Of a stretch of DNA of 34,718 bases, positions 32,088 to 34,718 are shown one piece after another. The DNA is from Planctomycetota bacterium (GTDB lineage Bacteria > Planctomycetota > Planctomycetia > Gemmatales > Gemmataceae). The translations under genes and the position numbers were made by a program. Below the pieces are notes generated by a model. That model saw only the letters and a list, made by a program, of their open reading frames with translations. It did not search any database and was not told where the DNA came from. Within the stretch, counting starts at the first letter, position 1; each line of letters begins with the position of its first letter. The stretch covers positions 1 to 34,718 of the forward strand of contig JAKOSN010000212.1 in the NCBI GenBank assembly GCA_029777335.1, given 5' to 3'.

Positions 32088-32717
32088 ATGAGCGATGGCA
32101 TCGCCAAGAAAAATGGCCGGAGCCTGCATCCCAAGGCAGAGACCATGAGTCGACACGTCGATCACGAACGGATCGAGGCCGCCGTGCGCGAGATCCTCCT
32201 GGCGGTCGGCGAGGACCCGGAGCGCGAAGGGCTGCAGGAAACGCCAGCGCGCGTGGCGCGCATGTATGCGGAACTCTTCAATGGCTTGCACCGCGATCCG
32301 CGCGCCTTGCTCGGAAAGACCTTCACCCAGAAATACGACGAGATGGTGCTGGTCAAGGACATCGAGTTTGCCTCGGTGTGCGAACATCATCTGTTGCCCT
32401 TCATGGGGAAGGCCCATATTGGCTATCTACCAGCAGGGAAAATCGTGGGCCTCAGCAAACTGGCGCGCGTGGTCGAGGTGCTCTCGCATCGCCCCCAGGT
32501 GCAGGAGCGCATGACGGAAGAACTGGCCGATCTCCTGATGGAGGAACTGAATCCCCGCGGGGTGGGAGTCATTGTGGAGGCGACTCATAGCTGCATGACG
32601 ATTCGCGGAGTGCGCAAACCCAATAGCCTGTGCACCACCAGTGCCATGCGTGGCATCTTCCGCGATAATCAATCCACCCGTGCGGAACTGACCGCACTGG
32701 TCTTCGGAGCACGCTAA
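32088..32717 (+). CDS. folE: GTP cyclohydrolase I
   Basis: The 209-residue enzyme converts GTP to dihydroneopterin triphosphate, the first step of tetrahydrofolate synthesis. The zinc ligands are present: Cys98 and His101 in CEHHLLPF and Cys169 in THSCM. His100, His167 and the GLSKLARVVE segment are also in place. The start at 32088 is uncertain: a second ATG at 32145 gives 190 residues and begins nearer the conserved part, and neither has a strong ribosome-binding site. The next gene starts 4 nt after the stop. The C-terminal MTIRGVRKPNSLCTTSAMRGIF is typical of the family. Confidence 0.95.
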   Translation: MSDGIAKKNGRSLHPKAETMSRHVDHERIEAAVREILLAVGEDPEREGLQETPARVARMYAELFNGLHRDPRALLGKTFTQKYDEMVLVKDIEFASVCEHHLLPFMGKAHIGYLPAGKIVGLSKLARVVEVLSHRPQVQERMTEELADLLMEELNPRGVGVIVEATHSCMTIRGVRKPNSLCTTSAMRGIFRDNQSTRAELTALVFGAR

Positions 32718-32721
32718 ATCC

Positions 32722-33528
32722 ATGCTCCCGTTGTTCTGTCTGCGCCTGGGTCTGGGTTTGCTTGCCTCGTTGCTGCTGCTCTCTCCCCACCAGATCAACC
32801 CGCGGTTCTATCGCACGCAGTTTCTCACGGTGCTCGGCCTGGGCGCGGTCGCCCTGGCCTTTTTGTGGACCGAGGCGAGCACTCCGGTTCTGGCCACCCT
32901 GGGCGGGGCGCTGGTGCTCTGTTTCCTCGGCTCGGTCAGCTGGTCGCTCGAAGGACATCCCGGCGGACGTCTGCTCATGGTGCTGGCGTTACTCTCGCTG
33001 CTGGCGTTGCTGCTGCCCCTGCCGTCGCTCTGGCTCCGCGCCGCGGAGGTGCACGATCCGGCACGTGCTTTTCTGGCGACGGCTCGGGGCCCTCTCTGGC
33101 TGACGACCGTGGCCCCGGTGGTCGATGATCTCACCTCGGCGCTGGTGCTCGGATTGGCCACCACCGCCATGTTGATGGGCCATTCCTACCTGATTGCCCC
33201 CGCCATGTCGATCACCCCGCTCATGCGTCTGCTGGGAGGGCTGACCGCTGCGCTGGGGATTCGCCTGATTGTGTCGGCGGTGGCGCTGTGGTTCTGGACC
33301 AGTACGCGCGGAGCCTCTACTCTGTCTGTAGAGAGTTCTCTGTGGCTGCCGGTGCGCTGGCTGGTGGGGTTCATTGCTCCGCTGGGGTTGTGCTGGATGG
33401 CGTGGCAAACCGCGCGGATTCGCTCCACGCAATCGGCAACCGGGATTCTCTATGTGGCGGTGATCTTCTGCTTCCTGGGGGAGTTGACCAGTCAACTCCT
33501 CTGGCGTGAAACAGCCTTGCCGTTCTGA
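32722..33528 (+). CDS. Polytopic membrane protein of unknown function
   Basis: The 268-residue protein is almost entirely hydrophobic, with about seven or eight membrane helices: residues about 1-20, 33-50, 56-73, 83-105, 126-155, 167-195, 213-233 and 241-260. The N-terminus LFCLRLGLGLLASLLLLSP runs straight into HQINPRFYRTQF, and the last helix contains ATGILYVAVIFCFLGELTS. There are no charged catalytic motifs. It starts 4 nt after folE, so it is likely co-translated with it. A role linked to folate is not implied. Similar proteins seem to accompany zinc-ribbon membrane proteins like the next gene, but I cannot name the family. Confidence 0.8.
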   Translation: MLPLFCLRLGLGLLASLLLLSPHQINPRFYRTQFLTVLGLGAVALAFLWTEASTPVLATLGGALVLCFLGSVSWSLEGHPGGRLLMVLALLSLLALLLPLPSLWLRAAEVHDPARAFLATARGPLWLTTVAPVVDDLTSALVLGLATTAMLMGHSYLIAPAMSITPLMRLLGGLTAALGIRLIVSAVALWFWTSTRGASTLSVESSLWLPVRWLVGFIAPLGLCWMAWQTARIRSTQSATGILYVAVIFCFLGELTSQLLWRETALPF

Positions 33529-33549
33529 CGATGGCGTGGAGTCCTCTCC

Positions 33550-34029
33550 GTGAAGATACGTTTTTGCTGTCCGCAGTGTGAAACTGGTGGCGCGGTGGAC
33601 CTTGCGCAGCGCCACGACTGGACCTGCCCGCGGTGCGATCATCTGCTCACGCTGCACGAGCCAGCCCTGCAGACCGAGGCAGCCGGCACCCAGGTGCAAA
33701 CGTGCGCGGTGTGCGGTACGCACGAACTCTATCGCAAGAAAGCCTTTCCGCACTGGCTTGGCCTGTCGCTCCTCACCTTCGCCTGTCTCGCCTTCTTGCT
33801 GCTCAATTACTATCGGCGGCAGGAATGGGCGTGGGCGATCCTGCTGGGCTCGGCGCTGGTCGATGGGCTTCTCTACCTGACGGTGCGCGATGTCGTGGTG
33901 TGCTACCGCTGCGATGCCGAGCACCATGGGCTGAAACAGGCGAGCAACCCTCCCTTCGAGCTGACCATTCACGAGCGCCATCGGCAGCAGAAGATCCGCG
34001 AGGCGGAACTGTCGAGCAAGGAGAAGTAA
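33550..34029 (+). CDS. Membrane protein with zinc-ribbon cysteine pairs
   Basis: The protein has 159 residues from the GTG at 33550, with GGAG 9 nt upstream. Four Cys pairs are visible: Cys7/Cys10, Cys26/Cys29, Cys52/Cys55 and Cys118/Cys121. They flank two membrane helices at about 68-86 and 93-111. The Cys pairs suggest two small zinc-ribbon domains, one before and one around the membrane part. The C-terminus is a charged helix (ERHRQQKIREAELSSKEK). Function is unknown. It follows the polytopic membrane protein by 21 nt on the same strand, probably in the same transcript. Confidence 0.78.
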   Translation: MKIRFCCPQCETGGAVDLAQRHDWTCPRCDHLLTLHEPALQTEAAGTQVQTCAVCGTHELYRKKAFPHWLGLSLLTFACLAFLLLNYYRRQEWAWAILLGSALVDGLLYLTVRDVVVCYRCDAEHHGLKQASNPPFELTIHERHRQQKIREAELSSKEK

Positions 34030-34106
34030 TCGCTCCGCGGGTCTGTCGCCCCGGGTCGATTTTCCGCACGCGATGACAACCCCCTGTCTGCAAGGGCGGT
34101 CCGCCG

Positions 34107-34718
34107 ATGGCCGAGAACACCCGCCACATTCGTGACGATCTCAAGGGGCTGCTGCGCGGCGATCTCCTCTTTGACGATCTCTCACGTACACTTTACAGCA
34201 CCGACGCCAGCCTCTTCGAGATTGTTCCGCTCGGGGTGGTAGTGCCGCGCGACGAGGAAGATCTCTGCGCCCTGGTGCGCTATGCGGCGGAGCAGGAAGT
34301 TCCGCTGGTTCCGCGGGGTGCAGGAACGGGGCTGGCCGGCGAGGCCCTGGGGGCGGGGTTGATCGTCGATCTCAGCCGCTACATGCGCGCCATTCTTGCC
34401 GTCGGTCCCGACTCGGTACGCGTTCAACCGGGGGTGGTCTATCGCGAGCTGAGTGCGGTCCTGGCTCAGCAGGGACGCCGCTTTGCGCCCGCGCCCTCGC
34501 TGGGCGAATGCACAATCGGCGGGATGCTCGCCACCAATGCGTCCGGCCGGCGGGCCTTGCTCCATGGCTACACCAGCGAGCATGTCCATTCGCTACGCGT
34601 GGTGCTGGATTCGGGCGAGGCGGCCACCGTGGGAATGCAGTCGCGCTGGGGGCGCCGAACCCACACGGGGGCGGACGACGAGGAAGCGCTCGAGGGCCTC
34701 CCCGCTCGCATGCAGGAC
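34107..34718 (+). CDS. FAD-linked oxidase, N-terminal part (cut by window end)
   Basis: The frame from the ATG at 34107 is open for 204 codons to the end of the window. It has the FAD_binding_4 (vanillyl-alcohol oxidase) pattern: VPLVPRGAGTGLAGEA with the pyrophosphate-binding Gly-rich loop, LIVDLSRYM, and GECTIGGMLATNASGRR. This fits glycolate or lactate dehydrogenase-like flavoproteins; in planctomycetes such genes often continue into an Fe-S domain, but that part is outside the window. The substrate is unknown. It may begin the next gene of the folE operon, with a 77-nt gap. Confidence 0.85.
   Translation, partial: MAENTRHIRDDLKGLLRGDLLFDDLSRTLYSTDASLFEIVPLGVVVPRDEEDLCALVRYAAEQEVPLVPRGAGTGLAGEALGAGLIVDLSRYMRAILAVGPDSVRVQPGVVYRELSAVLAQQGRRFAPAPSLGECTIGGMLATNASGRRALLHGYTSEHVHSLRVVLDSGEAATVGMQSRWGRRTHTGADDEEALEGLPARMQD

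Overview
The window looks like chromosomal DNA of a planctomycete, probably close to Gemmataceae. It has high GC and Shine-Dalgarno starts. It also carries gene types common in that phylum: secreted Gly-rich low-complexity proteins, a signal-peptide beta-barrel protein, a sulfatase-fold protein, a bacterial GH3 enzyme and an unusual acyl carrier protein. The assignment rests on gene content, not on a marker gene, and is an inference.

Layout. 1-2450: two minus-strand paralogues encoding secreted low-complexity proteins (Gly/Met-rich and Gly/Phe/Gln-rich), each with its own hairpin terminator. 2451-6818: an outer-membrane-type protein, a large polytopic membrane protein and a TIM-barrel isomerase, separated by strong hairpins. 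6884-6973: a 29-residue Arg/Lys-rich gene resembling the bS22/AURKAIP1-COX24 ribosomal family. 7483-15486: a type II fatty-acid/polyketide-like operon (dehydratase, FabG, ACP, dehydratase, ketosynthase-like, ketosynthase, alpha/beta hydrolase, GH3 enzyme). 15496-23862: housekeeping and small genes (typA, sixA, threonine dehydratase, DUF2294, an NADP-type isocitrate dehydrogenase), with a promoter-structured RNA-terminator unit at 21385-21572. 23924-30451: an accessory stretch with three cupins, an MBL-fold protein, an AhpD-like protein and its truncated duplicate, a DinB-like protein and an AbiEi/AbiEii toxin-antitoxin pair. 30564-34718: a degenerate sulfatase-like protein, folE, two membrane proteins and the start of an FAD-linked oxidase.

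The most interesting system is the 7483-15486 operon. It has two ketosynthase-fold proteins, one with an intact Cys-His-His site and one with Asp and Asn in place of the Cys and second His. It also has two hot-dog dehydratases, one with the His/Glu dyad and one with Gln replacing Glu. This suggests two active/inactive subunit pairs acting on a dedicated ACP that carries an extra internal segment. A GH3 acyl-adenylating enzyme could then transfer or conjugate the product. The product cannot be told from sequence.

The second notable item is the compact unit at 21385-21572. It has a near-consensus promoter, a foldable region of about 110 nt and a strong intrinsic terminator. It is either a small RNA or an attenuator leader for the unknown gene at 21630. 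All calls come from reading the sequence; no database search was run.
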